Positions 10,245 through 20,539 of a DNA stretch of 64,000 nt are shown one piece after another (positions within the stretch are counted from its first letter, which is position 1; every line of letters begins with the position of its first letter). This DNA is from Marinobacterium mangrovicola. Lineage in GTDB: Bacteria > Pseudomonadota > Gammaproteobacteria > Pseudomonadales > Balneatricaceae. The DNA is taken from contig NZ_SMFU01000007.1 in NCBI RefSeq assembly GCF_004339595.1, forward strand, positions 496,001-560,000, given 5' to 3'. Below the pieces are notes generated by a model. That model was given only the letters and a program-made list of their open reading frames with translations, was not told the origin of the DNA and did not search any database. The position numbers were made by a program, and so were the translations under genes.

Positions 10245-10850
10245 TTACTCCAGCAGCATCAGGATAACCGCTACTGCCAGCAGCAGTGCCATCAGCTGAT
10301 TGAAACGTCGTCGCAGCGCGGGACGGCTCAGTCTTTGGCCGATCAGGTGTCCTGCCAGTGCCCAGCAACTAACGCCGGCGAAGCAGCAGATAAAGGACAC
10401 GGCGATAAACAGGCCTAGATAATAGCCCAGCTCCGGCTGGCTGGTCACATACAGGCTGATACCTGAGAGCGATACGATCCAGGCTTTGGGATTCAGGATC
10501 TGAATCAGTGCGCCACTGAATAAGCCGGATTTCGCCCGGTTGGCGGAGCTGTCCGTCACCTCATTATCCACCGGCGCGGTCGCAATCTTGAATGCCATGT
10601 ACAACAGGAACAGGCCTCCCAGGTAGCGCATAGCATCGGCGAAGGTGGGTAGCAGCTGGCTTGCCAGTGACATGCCTGCACCGGCACAGATCACCACCAG
10701 CGTATAACCCAGGGATGCCCCGAGCACGTGAGGCATCGCCGCATTCCAGCCGGCGCGGGCACCGGTACTGGTCGCCACCAGGTTAACCGGGCCCGGCGTA
10801 ACGGCGCCAACGAAGGCGAAGGTGATCATTGAGGCGATAAGCGTGAACAT
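10245..10850 (-). CDS. LysE/RhtB-family amino acid exporter
   Basis: A 201-residue inner-membrane protein with about six hydrophobic segments and the family hallmark GAVTPGPVNLVATSTGARAG at residues 15-34. Members export amino acids such as Lys, Thr, homoserine or Leu to relieve intracellular excess; substrate not assignable here. First gene of a two-gene operon with an AraC regulator on the minus strand. Confidence 0.88.
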   Translation of the reverse strand: MFTLIASMITFAFVGAVTPGPVNLVATSTGARAGWNAAMPHVLGASLGYTLVVICAGAGMSLASQLLPTFADAMRYLGGLFLLYMAFKIATAPVDNEVTDSSANRAKSGLFSGALIQILNPKAWIVSLSGISLYVTSQPELGYYLGLFIAVSFICCFAGVSCWALAGHLIGQRLSRPALRRRFNQLMALLLAVAVILMLLE

Positions 10851-11228
10851 CGGCGTCTCCGGTATTAATTCGGACGCACTCTAGCCAAGCCTATAGCCGC
10901 TGTATTGAACGAAATTGCACCTGTTGTGGCTTTTGAGGGCTTGCCCGCATCTGCTTCAGTGCCTGTTGCCATGAAAACGACGGGCAAGTAAAGCCAGTCT
11001 CCTTGCGTAAAGGAGAAGTGACTTGGTCATTGATCGTTCCGGCGAGGCGATCCGTAAACTGTAGTTATAAGCTTGTTGGCGAATAAAGCGACGAGCGGAT
11101 CGCTTTGACCCGAATCCTGTCTAACCCTTATCAGGGCGTAGAACCCATATACGAGTGTCTAAAGGTAGTATTAGAGTGTTCTTATGTTAACGTAAAGGGA
11201 TACTAATCGCTGATAAAAGGAGCGAATA
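10851..11228. other. Intergenic region between LysE and rhodanese genes
   Basis: 378 bp between divergent genes. It holds two small perfect hairpins: TCTCCTT/AAGGAGA at 10998-11016 (5-nt loop) and AAAGCGA/TCGCTTT at 11085-11106 (8-nt loop). A near-palindrome TTATGTTAACGTAA at 11182-11195 lies about 35 bp before the rhodanese start and could be an operator. The rhodanese ribosome-binding site AAAAGGAG is at about 11216-11223. No open reading frame worth calling. Confidence 0.4.
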
Positions 11229-11648
11229 ATGGCTAAACAACTGGCTGTCCTGTTCACCGTGTTGCCTGCGCTGTTGCTGAGCCTGGTTGTCCAGGCTGGT
11301 CCGCGGGAAGAGTCGGGATGGGATAAAATTGCCGACGGCGCTCTGCTGGTCGACGTGCGTTCCGAACAGGAATATAACCGTGGCCATCTTGAAGGTGCGT
11401 TACTGATTCCGTATCAGCAGATTGTTCAGCAGTTTGCTGCGCGTGAGATTCCCAAGGATCAACCGGTGGTGCTCTACTGCCGTAGCGGTAACCGCGCCGG
11501 CGTCGCGGAAGCTGCGCTGCGTGAAGCCGGTTACACCCAGCTGTTCAACGCCGGAGGCTATCAGGCTCTGGCGGCAAGTAAACCCGCTAGTCTGGCTGAT
11601 GACGAGTCGGTCGCCTGCACGCCCGAGCAGGGTGAGCCCGCCTGCTGA
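11229..11648 (+). CDS. Periplasmic rhodanese-domain protein
   Basis: A 139-residue protein with a cleavable signal (hydrophobic LAVLFTVLPALLLSLVVQAG, cleavage after about residue 23) and one rhodanese domain. The active-site loop CRSGNR places the catalytic Cys at about residue 84, and LLVDVRSEQEY is the CH2A-type element at about 39-49. Single-domain periplasmic rhodaneses move sulfane sulfur or act like PspE; the physiological donor is unknown. Two more Cys at the C-terminus (CTPEQGEPAC) are unusual and may form a disulfide. Strong AAAAGGAG site 5 nt from ATG. Confidence 0.88.
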   Translation: MAKQLAVLFTVLPALLLSLVVQAGPREESGWDKIADGALLVDVRSEQEYNRGHLEGALLIPYQQIVQQFAAREIPKDQPVVLYCRSGNRAGVAEAALREAGYTQLFNAGGYQALAASKPASLADDESVACTPEQGEPAC

Positions 11649-11670
11649 AGCGGGCATGGCTCTTACTTTT

Positions 11671-11700
11671 GTGAACTGATATAGAGTGAACTGATAAAGA
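11671..11700 (+). repeat. Two tandem copies of a 15-bp unit
   Basis: GTGAACTGATATAGA (11671-11685) is followed immediately by GTGAACTGATAAAGA (11686-11700), one mismatch. It sits between the rhodanese stop codon and its terminator and is probably a replication slip. Confidence 0.8.
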
Positions 11701-11728
11701 GTGCCGGCAGCGCGCCGGCACTGCTTTT
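11700..11728 (+). terminator. Rho-independent terminator after the rhodanese gene
   Basis: Perfect 9-bp arms AGTGCCGGC (11700-11708) and GCCGGCACT (11714-11722) around AGCGC, followed by GCTTTT. Confidence 0.8.
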
Positions 11729-12086
11729 CCCTGTTTGTGATCATTCCGCCCGCGCTTTCCCCTTAATAACCAAGTAACGCTCAAGCCTCGGTGGCAGGAG
11801 AGGCTTTAAGCGCCTGTCGCCCTCCTGTTTATGACGCCAGCGTTTGGCGCCAAGCCTTGTATTACCCGGAATTACGCGGTTGATCGCACCTTTGGATATC
11901 GATTCATACTGACCTGGGGCATTAGGTCAGTTTGGCTTATTTGGGTAATATGAGTCGCTTCCCGGCGACGCAAAGGATTTAGCGTATCGAGCCGGGATAG
12001 ACTTCACCCGCAAGGAATCCTCGCTACAGAGGGATTGAACGGAAACGGAAGTCACCTCAAACGGCATTGAGAAGGCAGATTCAAGG
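11729..12086 (+). other. Leader region of the rhomboid gene with two structured elements
   Basis: 358 bp without a gene. A perfect hairpin ACTGACCT/AGGTCAGT with an 8-nt loop lies at 11908-11931. At 11954-11997 two mutually exclusive folds are possible: GTCGC/GCGAC (11954-11969), or TCCCGGC (11960-11966) with GCCGGGA (11991-11997) enclosing ACGC/GCGT. The latter contains GACGCAAAG and AGCCGGG, which recall the conserved core of GEMM-I cyclic-di-GMP riboswitches, but the P2 tetraloop stem and P1 are not convincing. Confidence 0.35.
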
Positions 12087-13529
12087 ATGATTATCGTACC
12101 TACCGAAAAACGGTTGGAGTGGAAGAATGCACCGGTGGTGTTGATCGCCATTCTGATCGTCAACCTGTTGGTCTTTCTGTTCTATCAGAGCGACGACGGG
12201 CAAAAGGCCGCACAGGCTATAGGCGGTTTGGCCGAGTCCCAGTATATCGAGCAGGAGTGGCCTGTTTTCCAGTTTTACCTGGAGGAGGAGGGGCGCTACG
12301 CGGATCTGGATCGGCTGCATGAGAGTTACGACGAGGGTTATCTGTCCGATATCGCCGAGTCGATGCTGATGGACACTGGTTACTACCGTTTTATCTCCGA
12401 TGAGGCGCCCGATGTTTTTGGGCCGGAGCGTTACCCTGCCTGGCGGCTTGAACGAGCACGCTTTCAGGAGACCTTCGATTCCATCAGTAGCCTTGCCTAT
12501 GGTCTGCGCGCCACAGATGTCTCACTCATTACCCTGATCAGCTACCAGTTTTTGCATGGTGGCTTCGATCATCTCTTCGGCAATCTTCTGTTTTTGCTGC
12601 TGGTCGGATTTGCGGTAGAGGCGGCCATAGGGCATATCAGGTTCCTGCTCTTTTACCTGATAGGCGGCGTTGGTGCCGGTCTTACGCATGTGCTGTTCTC
12701 GCTGGGCTCGGATGCGCCGTTGATCGGGGCGTCTGGTTCCATATCCGCAGTTATGGCGATGTATCTGGCCGTGTTTCGCTTGAAGAAGATCGAGTTTTTC
12801 TACTGGGTGCTGTTTTTTGTCGGCTATTTCCGGGCGCCGGCACTGCTGATACTGCCGCTATATATTGGCAAGGAGGTGTTTCAGTACCTCAGCGATGATG
12901 GCGCGCACGTGGCCTATATGGCCCACGCGGGAGGTTTTGTCGCAGGTGCCGCCCTGATAGGGCTCTCAATGCTGTTCAGTCGCAATACGGTCAACGAAAC
13001 CTATGTCGAACAGGAACAGGGAGCTTCTCAGCGTAACCGTGGATTGGCGGAGGTATACCGGGCGATTGAAGGTCTGCGTTTCGATGAAGCGATCAAGCAA
13101 CTGGCAGCGTTGATTGAGGCGGTGGGGATCGATTTTCAATTGGCGAGAGTGCGATACAACCTGGAGCGGATCAAAAAGGGCGAGCAGTTCCCCGCCAGCT
13201 TCTGTGCGCTGATGGCGCAGAAAAATCTGTCCGCCGCAGAGATCGGCGATCTCAACAGGGTCTGGCAGCAGGAAACACAATTGCAGGAGCTGCTGACTCA
13301 AGAGGAGCAACTGGAATTGGCGTTTCGTTTCACTACGCTGGAGGACCTGAAGGGGGCGGCGGGTATTGCTGATCGTCTATACGCCCAGGGCTTCAAGCTC
13401 AACGAGGTTTTACTGCTCGCGCAACGTCTGGCCATACGGTTTACCGAACTGCGCGACAAGCACAATGCCATGAAGTACCAGCAGTACGCCCAGCAACTGA
13501 CTAAGGACGGTCACAATGGAATCGTGTAA
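12087..13529 (+). CDS. Rhomboid-family intramembrane serine protease with long C-terminal region
   Basis: A 480-residue membrane protein. A first membrane segment (about residues 14-30) is followed by a roughly 110-residue soluble insertion and then a six-helix rhomboid core (about 145-305). The catalytic dyad is visible: GASGS with Ser at about 216 and AHAGGF with His at about 279; the helix-2 sequence FLHGGFDHLFGNLLFL carries the conserved His and Asn. The C-terminal 170 residues are cytosolic and helical (TPR-like). It overlaps the next gene by 14 bp, so the two are probably coupled. Substrates are unknown; the two large soluble parts are unusual compared with GlpG. Confidence 0.88.
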   Translation: MIIVPTEKRLEWKNAPVVLIAILIVNLLVFLFYQSDDGQKAAQAIGGLAESQYIEQEWPVFQFYLEEEGRYADLDRLHESYDEGYLSDIAESMLMDTGYYRFISDEAPDVFGPERYPAWRLERARFQETFDSISSLAYGLRATDVSLITLISYQFLHGGFDHLFGNLLFLLLVGFAVEAAIGHIRFLLFYLIGGVGAGLTHVLFSLGSDAPLIGASGSISAVMAMYLAVFRLKKIEFFYWVLFFVGYFRAPALLILPLYIGKEVFQYLSDDGAHVAYMAHAGGFVAGAALIGLSMLFSRNTVNETYVEQEQGASQRNRGLAEVYRAIEGLRFDEAIKQLAALIEAVGIDFQLARVRYNLERIKKGEQFPASFCALMAQKNLSAAEIGDLNRVWQQETQLQELLTQEEQLELAFRFTTLEDLKGAAGIADRLYAQGFKLNEVLLLAQRLAIRFTELRDKHNAMKYQQYAQQLTKDGHNGIV

Positions 13530-14865
13530 ATACCATCTGGATACCCCGCCGAATTTCAGTTGTGACGAGTGTCAGGAGAACTTCTGCACCCAGTGCGTGG
13601 ATCACTCTATGGCCGGTGAGGCGCGCTGCTTTCAGTGTGGCGCGAGGCTGCGGGTGCGTGTTACCGCTGACAGTATCGAACCGCTCTCCAAGCGGCTGAA
13701 AGGGGCGTTTCGTTACCCGCTGCACTTGAATGCAGTCGCGTTCATTATCGGTTTGAGCGTTGTCACCACGCTGTTATCAGCGCTGCCGATCGGTGGCCTG
13801 TTGCAGTTTATTGCGCTGCTGTTCTGCAGCGGGCTGGCGATTAACTACAGCTTTCTATGCCTAAAGGCCACATCGGTAGGCCACATGGAACCGCCCGGTC
13901 TGGGGGAGGCGGTGGAGGGCTCGTTCAGTATCCTGATCCGGCTCTTTGCCGTGTTCTTTTTGATCGCCATGTCGTTCAACTATCTCGGGCAGTTCATGGG
14001 GCCGGTAACGGCTGTACTGTCGATCATTACGCTGGTCGTGGTCATGCCCGCGGTGTTGATGTGTTTTGCCATGAAAGACCATATTATGGAGGCGCTCAAC
14101 CCGGTTAATGTTGTCGGGTTAATCCGCAAGACCGGATGGCCCTATTGGGTGCTGGTGCTTTTTCTGTTCATTATGCTCAGTTCGGTGTCGCTGCTCAGTG
14201 GCTTGATCGGCAATGAGCAGCATGCGCTTTCGGCCATAGTGCAGTCTTCGATCTCTTCCTACTACCTGATGGTTGAGTTTCATCTGATGGGATACCTGCT
14301 GTACCAGCACCAGGAGAAACTTGGCCTTGCGTCCGATGACATTGAGGAAAAGCTGCTCCAGCTGCAGAGTCCCGAGAAGGTGGCGCTGGCTCATGTCAAT
14401 TTCTGTTTGAAAGAGGGTGACTACGAGCGGGTAGAGACTATCTTGCAGGATGCTATTTCCGCTGACCCTAAGAACACCCGTCTTTGGCAGCGGTACTTTG
14501 ACGTGCTGTGCAAACTGGAAGATCGTGTGCGTCTGCAAAAGGTGGCCGATCGGTACTTTCATCATCTGCTCGATAGCGCGCAGACTTTCCGCATGCTGAG
14601 GGATGTGAAAAAGTTGCGGTCCCTGATACCGGACTATATGCCGGAATACGCGCATCTGCGTTTTCATCTGGCCAATGAGTACTACAACAGCGGTGACGCC
14701 AGAGCGGCCGTGCAATTGCTCGGTGGCATGCACCGACGCTTTCCGGATTATGCCAAGCTGGTCGAGGCATACGGGCTGATGAAACAGGCGCTTGAGGCGC
14801 TGCCTGGTATGGAGGCGCAGGTCAGCAAGTGCGAATCGTTGCTAGTGCATCTGCAGCGACAGTAG
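13516..14865 (+). CDS. Membrane protein with N-terminal B-box-like zinc finger and C-terminal TPR-like region
   Basis: A 449-residue protein. Residues 4-42 contain a Cys/His cluster (CKYH, then CDECQENFCTQC, DH, and CFQC) resembling a B-box or treble-clef zinc finger. Residues about 70-260 contain five or six hydrophobic segments; residues 280-440 are helical with TPR-like spacing. Start ATG at 13516 has AAGGAC 6 nt upstream and overlaps the rhomboid gene, which also has a helical tail. Together they look like a two-component membrane complex, perhaps protease plus substrate adaptor, but that is inference. Confidence 0.7.
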   Translation: MESCKYHLDTPPNFSCDECQENFCTQCVDHSMAGEARCFQCGARLRVRVTADSIEPLSKRLKGAFRYPLHLNAVAFIIGLSVVTTLLSALPIGGLLQFIALLFCSGLAINYSFLCLKATSVGHMEPPGLGEAVEGSFSILIRLFAVFFLIAMSFNYLGQFMGPVTAVLSIITLVVVMPAVLMCFAMKDHIMEALNPVNVVGLIRKTGWPYWVLVLFLFIMLSSVSLLSGLIGNEQHALSAIVQSSISSYYLMVEFHLMGYLLYQHQEKLGLASDDIEEKLLQLQSPEKVALAHVNFCLKEGDYERVETILQDAISADPKNTRLWQRYFDVLCKLEDRVRLQKVADRYFHHLLDSAQTFRMLRDVKKLRSLIPDYMPEYAHLRFHLANEYYNSGDARAAVQLLGGMHRRFPDYAKLVEAYGLMKQALEALPGMEAQVSKCESLLVHLQRQ

Positions 14866-14978
14866 ACGTGTGGTAACAGGGGAGGTTATCGCCGGCGGTC
14901 TTGCCGTTTTGTGATAATTCTCTCCGCACATTTCCCTAGGATGGAGTGAAGCTCACTTATTCTGTCAGAGGAAATGCC

Positions 14979-16988
14979 ATGACTGCCTGCTGCTCTTCCG
15001 AGTCTTTCAAAGCTGAAACCTCCCCCGGCGTTATCGCCACCCATCCGCTCGATCCGCTCTCGGTAGAGGAACTTGAACTGGCAACGACTCTGCTAACGGA
15101 GCAGAAATCCCTCTCCAACGCCTGTCGCTTTCCGTACCTGCAACTGGCAGAGCCGCCGAAGGAAGAGGTTCTGGCGCATGAGCCTGGCAAGGCGTTTTCC
15201 CGTAAGGCGTTTGCTCTTGTGCTGGATAAGGATAGCGGAGAGATGGCCGAGGCGATCGTGGACCTGGTGCATAAAGAGGTGGTCCAGTGGACGGAGCTTG
15301 ATCCAGCCGAAGCCGGCCAGGCGCCGATCATGATGGAGGAGTTTTTCACCTGCGTTGAAATCGTCCAAAAAGATCCCGGCTGGCGTGCCGCTGTAAAGCG
15401 CCGCGGTCTGACCGACGAGGATATCGAAAAGATCCAGATCGACCCCTGGTCTTTCGGTTACTTTGGCGAGGATCCGAAATATAAGGGGCGCCGTCTGATG
15501 CGCGGTGTGGCTTTCTACCGCGATGAGATGGTCGATAACGGCTATGCCCATCCCATCGAGGGGCTGGTGGCGATTATCGATTTGAATGAAGAGCGAGTCA
15601 TTGACCTGCTGGATGACGGTCGCGATACCCCGATCCCCAAGACCAAGCGCAACTATGATACGCCGTCGCTAGGAGAGCCCCGGGAGGGGCTTAAACCCCT
15701 GCATATTGTGCAGCCGGAAGGGGTCAGCTTTGAGGTCGATGGCTGGCAGGTGAAATGGCAAAACTGGGAGTTTCGTGTGGGTTTTACGCCGCGCGAAGGT
15801 CTGGTGCTGAATCAGCTGAGCTACAACGACAAGGGCAAAACCCGGCCGATCATCTACCGGGCCAGTGTCAGCGATATGGCGGTGCCATACTCGGATACGG
15901 CCCTGAACCACTATTGGAAGTGCGCTTTCGATGGCAGTGAGTATGGCCTTGGCCGGCTTGCCAACCAGCTGGAGCTGGGCTGCGATTGCCTGGGGGCGAT
16001 TCGCTACTTTGATATTCCCGCCGTGGATGACAAGGGCGAGCCGTTCCTGATGAAGAATGCCGTCTGCATGCATGAGGAGGACTACGGTACCCTCTGGAAG
16101 CACTATGAATTTCGTACTGGCGTGTTCGAAGTCCGTCGCTCTCGGCGTCTTGTAATCAGCTTCTTCTGCACCGTTGGCAACTACGACTACGGTTTCTACT
16201 GGTACCTGTATCAGGACGGCACGATTCAGCTGGAAACCAAACTCACCGGTATTATTCAGACCGCTGGTATGGTGCCGGGCACCAAGCCGGAATGTGGCGG
16301 CGGGCTGGTTACACCGGAGATCTATGGCCCGACCCATCAGCACTTTTTCAACGCGCGTCTGCACATGATGCTCGATGGTGAGCAGAACAGCGTGATGGAA
16401 ACCAATTTCAGCCCGATGGAAACCGGCGAAGCCAATCCGTGGGGGACCGCTTTTAAGACCGAAGCAACTCTGTTCAAGACGGAGCAGGAGGCCGCTCGCC
16501 AGGCCAATGGCCAGACCGGTCGCTTCTGGAAGGTGATCAACCCCAATGTGAAAAACGAGGTGGGTAATCCCACCGGTTACAAGTTGGTAGCTGAGCACAA
16601 CCCGGCCATGCTGGCGCAGCCCGACAGCTATATCGGCCGCCGTGCCGGCTTTGCCCGCAACCATGTCTGGGTAACGCCTTACGATCCCGATGAGCTATAC
16701 GGCACCGGCAAATACACCAATCAGCATCCAGGTGATGGACTGCCGAAATATATTGAGCAGAACCGCAGCGTCGAGAACACCGATATCGTGCTCTGGCACA
16801 CCTACGGTCATACCCATATCTGCAAACCTGAGGACTTCCCGGTGATGCCGGTGGAGTATGTGGGATTCACCCTGAAACCAAACAACTTCTTTAACGCCAA
16901 CCCGGCCATGGATCTGCCCGCCAGCAAGGATAGCGGCAGCGTCAACGCCCATGAGGACGATCAGGACTCCGGCAGTTGCTGTAGCTGA
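14979..16988 (+). CDS. Copper-containing primary amine oxidase, cytoplasmic type
   Basis: A 669-residue quinoprotein that oxidises primary amines to aldehydes with release of ammonia and hydrogen peroxide. The topaquinone motif is VGNYDYGFYW with the precursor Tyr at about residue 402; copper ligands are in THQHFF (HxH) and in HTHICKPEDFPVMP. The N-terminal HPLDPLSVEELELA resembles Arthrobacter-type enzymes, and there is no signal peptide, unlike periplasmic E. coli TynA. ATG at 14979 follows AGAGGAA at 6 nt; an upstream in-frame GTG at 14946 is less likely. Curiosity: CC pairs close to both termini (ACCSS, SCCS). The nearby EutR/FeaR-like AraC regulator may control it. Confidence 0.93.
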   Translation: MTACCSSESFKAETSPGVIATHPLDPLSVEELELATTLLTEQKSLSNACRFPYLQLAEPPKEEVLAHEPGKAFSRKAFALVLDKDSGEMAEAIVDLVHKEVVQWTELDPAEAGQAPIMMEEFFTCVEIVQKDPGWRAAVKRRGLTDEDIEKIQIDPWSFGYFGEDPKYKGRRLMRGVAFYRDEMVDNGYAHPIEGLVAIIDLNEERVIDLLDDGRDTPIPKTKRNYDTPSLGEPREGLKPLHIVQPEGVSFEVDGWQVKWQNWEFRVGFTPREGLVLNQLSYNDKGKTRPIIYRASVSDMAVPYSDTALNHYWKCAFDGSEYGLGRLANQLELGCDCLGAIRYFDIPAVDDKGEPFLMKNAVCMHEEDYGTLWKHYEFRTGVFEVRRSRRLVISFFCTVGNYDYGFYWYLYQDGTIQLETKLTGIIQTAGMVPGTKPECGGGLVTPEIYGPTHQHFFNARLHMMLDGEQNSVMETNFSPMETGEANPWGTAFKTEATLFKTEQEAARQANGQTGRFWKVINPNVKNEVGNPTGYKLVAEHNPAMLAQPDSYIGRRAGFARNHVWVTPYDPDELYGTGKYTNQHPGDGLPKYIEQNRSVENTDIVLWHTYGHTHICKPEDFPVMPVEYVGFTLKPNNFFNANPAMDLPASKDSGSVNAHEDDQDSGSCCS

Positions 16989-17021
16989 ATCCAAGTGTGT
17001 TGAGTTAAAGAGGAAAAGCCG

Positions 17022-17813
17022 ATGATGAATCTGCCTCTCGGTTTGATGCTGCTTGATCTGTTCGCGTCCTGCTTGGTTGTAGCTGTTCTGCTGCGCCTGA
17101 GTAACAGGGGAGGTCTGGCCCGTGGACCCATGCTGCTCGGGAGCATAGTGTTCCTGCTGGGTATGTTGCCCTGGGGCGACCAGCTGGCACGCTTTTCGAT
17201 CTGGCTGCACAGTCTGCAGAGTGTGGCGATCCATCATCTGGCGCCGATGTTATGGATGCTGGCACTGGCCGGGACCGAACGTTCGGAAGGGGAGCGGCGG
17301 AGCACTCGGAATCGGATACCGGCGTCTGCTATCGTCATGCTGTTGGTGTTCGCACTGCTGTCCTGGGTCTGGATGTTGCCGTCGTTGCACACGTCGCTGA
17401 TGCACGATGCCGGGCTCTATATGCTGATGCGCTGGGCGATGGCGCTGAGCGGGTTGGCGATGCTAACTGTTTTCCGGAAACCGAAAGCTGTCTGGCAAGG
17501 GGAAAATCCGGCAGGGTACCGATTCGGCAGGTGGATCAATCTGTCTATGTCGGGGCCGATGCTGGCCTGGGGCGTGGTGATGTTAGCGGCGCCAGGGCTC
17601 TACAGTGAAGCCCATATGTCCACCGACCATGCCATGATGATGGCAGCGTTACCGGAGTTTCTTAGTCTGCCGATAGCCTTGGATCAGCGCCTGGGTGGGG
17701 TGATTTTCCTACTGTTTGGGCTTGGCTGCCTTGCAATGGCTTATCTGCCGCTGTTGGCTCGGGTAGCTGAGGGTGTTTCTCCAAAGAGGCGGCGGTACTC
17801 CTGGCCAAAATAA
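17022..17813 (+). CDS. CtaG-like (cytochrome oxidase assembly factor type) membrane protein
   Basis: A 263-residue inner-membrane protein with about seven hydrophobic segments. Conserved-looking membrane His positions (LHSLQSVAIHHLAPMLWML near 65-83, and SEAHMSTDHAMMM near 192-204) and GGVIFLLFG near 227-235 recall the caa3-type CtaG family, which helps metallate cytochrome c oxidase. Located 33 bp after the copper amine oxidase gene, a copper-handling role is attractive but inferred. Its last 73 bp overlap the 3' end of the convergent AraC gene. Confidence 0.55.
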   Translation: MMNLPLGLMLLDLFASCLVVAVLLRLSNRGGLARGPMLLGSIVFLLGMLPWGDQLARFSIWLHSLQSVAIHHLAPMLWMLALAGTERSEGERRSTRNRIPASAIVMLLVFALLSWVWMLPSLHTSLMHDAGLYMLMRWAMALSGLAMLTVFRKPKAVWQGENPAGYRFGRWINLSMSGPMLAWGVVMLAAPGLYSEAHMSTDHAMMMAALPEFLSLPIALDQRLGGVIFLLFGLGCLAMAYLPLLARVAEGVSPKRRRYSWPK

Positions 17814-18712
17814 CCCAGGTGGAAAAATCCCCAGTTCGCGGCCACCGATGTGATTGGTAGCTCAGTCGTCAGTAGTTGACGCCTGGCAGCATTCAGTTTT
17901 ACCGAGCGCAGATACTGTGTCGGTGAGCTACCGGTCACTTTCTCGAAGCTGTAATTCAAAGAGCGTCGTGGGATATCCAGCTCTCTGCACAGTTGCAGAA
18001 TACTGGCGGTGGCACCTTCCTCTGAAGTCACGTAGGCGTGGCTGGCGTTGACGATATGGTGATGGTAGTTCCCCAGCGGCTGGGGAGTGCCCTGTTCAAG
18101 CGCCTGGTCGTAAAGCTCCAGTGCCAGCAGCAACAGCCGGTCACGGATACCGCATTCAACGCTGGCTGTGGAGCGGGGACAGGCGCCCTTGCTACAACCG
18201 GTCGTTTCCATTGTCAGCGCTTCGATCTCCTCCAGGTGCGACAGCATATTGCTGCGCGCTATAGCCAGTTGCTGCGGCGTAAGACTGACGCCCTGGCTGC
18301 GGCGTGAACTGCGCAGCAGCTCGAGATCTTCTGCGCTCAGGGTCGATTCCATGTAAGCCTGGTCCAGGGCGATCACCGTATAGTCCGTCTCCGGCGGTGC
18401 GACGAAAAAGAAATCCTGGTCGAAGGGCAGCAGCGTGATGCCTTCCGATAATACACAGCGCGCCTGATCCGAGGTTTTGCGTGGGTCCAGCCGTAACGGA
18501 ATCAGCAGACCATACTGGCCGGCAGGCGTGTGAGTGTGCTGGGCCACACCGCAGTTCATCCTCTCGCGGAACAGGCGCACCGGCCCGATGCGAGCATCAT
18601 TCAGATACCCCTCGAAACGTCCCTCTGTGACCTGATCATACTCCTGCGGCCACTGGGTCAGTGAGCTGGCGTGTTGGTTTACCTCGTTGAAGGTTGCAGT
18701 GCAGATATCCAT
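17741..18712 (-). CDS. AraC-family regulator, EutR/FeaR-like
   Basis: A 323-residue regulator. The C-terminal 100 residues hold the double HTH, with LCRELDIPRRSLNYSFEKV and the WGFFHLGYFGQEYRRLFGE element typical of the EutR branch; the N-terminal 200 residues form the AraC-binding-like sensor half. EutR and FeaR control amine degradation genes, which fits the convergent copper amine oxidase. It is also divergent from pobA, so a role as a 4-hydroxybenzoate regulator is an alternative. Its 3' end overlaps the CtaG-like gene by 73 bp in antisense. Confidence 0.82.
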   Translation of the reverse strand: MDICTATFNEVNQHASSLTQWPQEYDQVTEGRFEGYLNDARIGPVRLFRERMNCGVAQHTHTPAGQYGLLIPLRLDPRKTSDQARCVLSEGITLLPFDQDFFFVAPPETDYTVIALDQAYMESTLSAEDLELLRSSRRSQGVSLTPQQLAIARSNMLSHLEEIEALTMETTGCSKGACPRSTASVECGIRDRLLLLALELYDQALEQGTPQPLGNYHHHIVNASHAYVTSEEGATASILQLCRELDIPRRSLNYSFEKVTGSSPTQYLRSVKLNAARRQLLTTELPITSVAANWGFFHLGYFGQEYRRLFGETPSATRANSGR

Positions 18713-20235
<1,523 letters not shown>

Positions 20236-20311
20236 GGGGGTGAAATAAAGCTTTGAAGTAAAAAAGCTTACAGGTCTATAGCTGTGCCCCCTTGATGCCC
20301 ACCTTGTGCGT

Positions 20312-20348
20312 AATGCCAGTCAGTTAAGCCAACTGACTGGCATTTTTT
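20312..20348 (+). terminator. Rho-independent terminator after pobA
   Basis: Perfect 14-bp arms AATGCCAGTCAGTT (20312-20325) and AACTGACTGGCATT (20331-20344) with a 5-nt loop, running into TTTTTT. The arms are symmetric but the A side lacks a long poly-A, so it acts mainly on the plus strand. Confidence 0.93.
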
Positions 20349-20539
20349 CTGATAGCGTCGACGCCGCGCGCCGTTTTACGGCTCGCGGATAGATCCTCAA
20401 CCGCCTCACAGCAGTCCCGGGCAGGGCGGAATTCTGTTAGTGGCGGGATCTTTTCTGGCTGGGTTGAGTCACTAAGGGTATCTGCTTCGCCGGGTGGCGA
20501 AGTGATCATTCAGCACCAGGCCGGTATGAGGAGAGCGTA

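Noticed and set aside
10231-10368. Longer N-terminus for the AraC regulator
   Set aside because: It would overlap the LysE gene by over 120 bp and gives a Thr/Ala/Gly-rich non-domain sequence.
15669-16664. 331-codon minus-strand frame inside the amine oxidase gene
   Set aside because: Shadow of the copper oxidase coding frame, no recognisable domain.
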